From the NCBI GenBank assembly GCA_002400445.1, contig DGQO01000094.1:677-7623 (forward strand): a stretch of DNA of 6,947 nt. The letters run 5' to 3'. The notes beneath the pieces were generated by a model that saw only the letters and a list, made by a program, of their open reading frames with translations, did no database searches and was not told where the DNA came from. Below, one piece after another: positions 6,715 through 6,947 of the stretch (position 1 is the first letter of the stretch; each line of letters starts with the position of its first letter). This stretch comes from Chitinophagaceae bacterium UBA4412 (lineage in GTDB: Bacteria > Bacteroidota > Bacteroidia > Chitinophagales > Chitinophagaceae). Both the position numbers and the translations under genes were made by a program.

Positions 6715-6921
6715 TAACGCTAAGCTGGTTCTCTGTTCAATGTCTTCATTGCTGAGTTCATTGCAAATGTTGAAATCATACGCCCGATGGCAGCGGATAC
6801 CCCGGTGAGGCATGTAGCGAGGCTTGTGCCGGAGTAGCAGCGTACAGCGGGGCAAATGCCGGATAGAGAAAATATTGCCGGCGTTCCAATAGTCTTCTCT
6901 AAAATTTTAAACTCAAAACAC
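6691..6921. other. Intergenic region after the reductase gene
   Basis: These 231 bp hold part of the stop-codon inverted repeat, a plain stretch (6715-6780), the GC-rich element and an AT-rich tail with the palindrome TAAAATTTTA (6900-6909). Two minus-strand frames cross it (6604-6855 and 6720-6923). One overlaps the reductase and both have unremarkable compositions with no recognisable domain, so I treat the region as non-coding. Confidence 0.5.
6781..6883. repeat. GC-rich hairpin-forming intergenic element, possibly a dispersed Bacteroidota element
   Basis: This stretch is clearly more GC-rich than the flanking intergenic sequence. CCGGTG (6802-6807) followed by AGGC (6808-6811) can pair with GCTT (6822-6825) and TGCCGG (6827-6832), with G6826 bulged, around a 10-nt loop. 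CCCC at 6800-6803 could alternatively pair with GGGG at 6849-6852. The phrase GCAGCGGATACC (6790-6801) is echoed by GCAGCGTACAGCGG (6837-6850), and TGCCGG occurs three times (6827, 6857, 6875). From memory this resembles GATnGnAGCGG...AGCGG intergenic sequences that recur in Bacteroidota genomes; I could not check this. No convincing reading frame covers it. Confidence 0.35.
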
Positions 6922-6947
6922 ATGGACGTTTTACATGAGGGGGATAA
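6922..6947 (+). CDS. Probable 5' end of another gene, cut by the window edge
   Basis: An ATG at 6922 begins an open frame, MDVLHEGD, that runs off the right edge after eight full codons. It is preceded by an A-rich stretch (about 6901-6921), like the starts of other genes in this window. Eight codons give no hint of function, and chance openness is likely at this length, so the call rests on context alone. Confidence 0.3.

Noticed and set aside
6604..6855. 83-codon minus-strand frame overlapping the reductase end
   Set aside because: A third of it is antisense to the conserved reductase C-terminus and the rest lies in the non-coding element; nothing supports expression.
6720..6923. 67-codon minus-strand frame after the reductase
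   Set aside because: It spans the GC-rich hairpin element, has no recognisable domain or promoter, and its apparent motif comes from the element itself.
1..6947. Search for mobile elements, defence genes, CRISPR arrays or tRNAs
   Set aside because: No transposase, integrase, toxin-antitoxin, nuclease or helicase motifs, no regularly spaced repeats and no tRNA-like fold were found; the genes are chromosomal housekeeping and transport types with uniform composition.

Overview
The window looks like ordinary chromosome from a member of the Bacteroidota, most likely a Chitinophagia- or Sphingobacteriia-like lineage. The evidence is base composition (moderate, with AT-rich intergenic stretches), starts without Shine-Dalgarno sequences, and promoter -7 elements of the Bacteroidota TAnnTTTG type before several genes. 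The protein types also fit. I see no rRNA, tRNA, CRISPR array, transposase, integrase or phage gene.

Layout. Positions 1-1265 (minus strand) hold the first ~421 codons of a DUF389 membrane protein; its C-terminal end lies beyond the left edge, and it appears to start at a TTG codon. A 160-bp divergent intergenic region follows. Four plus-strand genes come next: a cation:proton antiporter (1426-2628), an MscS-family mechanosensitive channel (2834-3910), a bifunctional formiminotransferase-cyclodeaminase FtcD (4004-5656) and an aldo/keto reductase (5737-6690). The last 257 bp carry a GC-rich, hairpin-forming intergenic element (about 6781-6883) and the probable first codons of another plus-strand gene (from 6922).

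How the genes may work together. The first three genes all encode inner-membrane proteins: a DUF389 protein of unknown function, an ion/H+ exchanger and a tension-gated channel. Together they could form an ion and turgor homeostasis neighbourhood, with the DUF389 gene and the antiporter diverging from one control region. The channel gene has the best promoter in the window and a ~165-nt leader that can fold into several hairpins. FtcD is the last step of histidine degradation through formiminoglutamate and feeds one-carbon units to folate, but no other hut gene is visible. The aldo/keto reductase lies 80 bp after ftcD with no recognisable promoter and may be read through from it; a functional link is not evident.

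I found no clear new multi-gene system. The most interesting items are the non-coding ones: the structured leader before the channel gene, the GC-rich hairpin element after the reductase, and promoters placed so close to start codons that the transcripts may be nearly leaderless.
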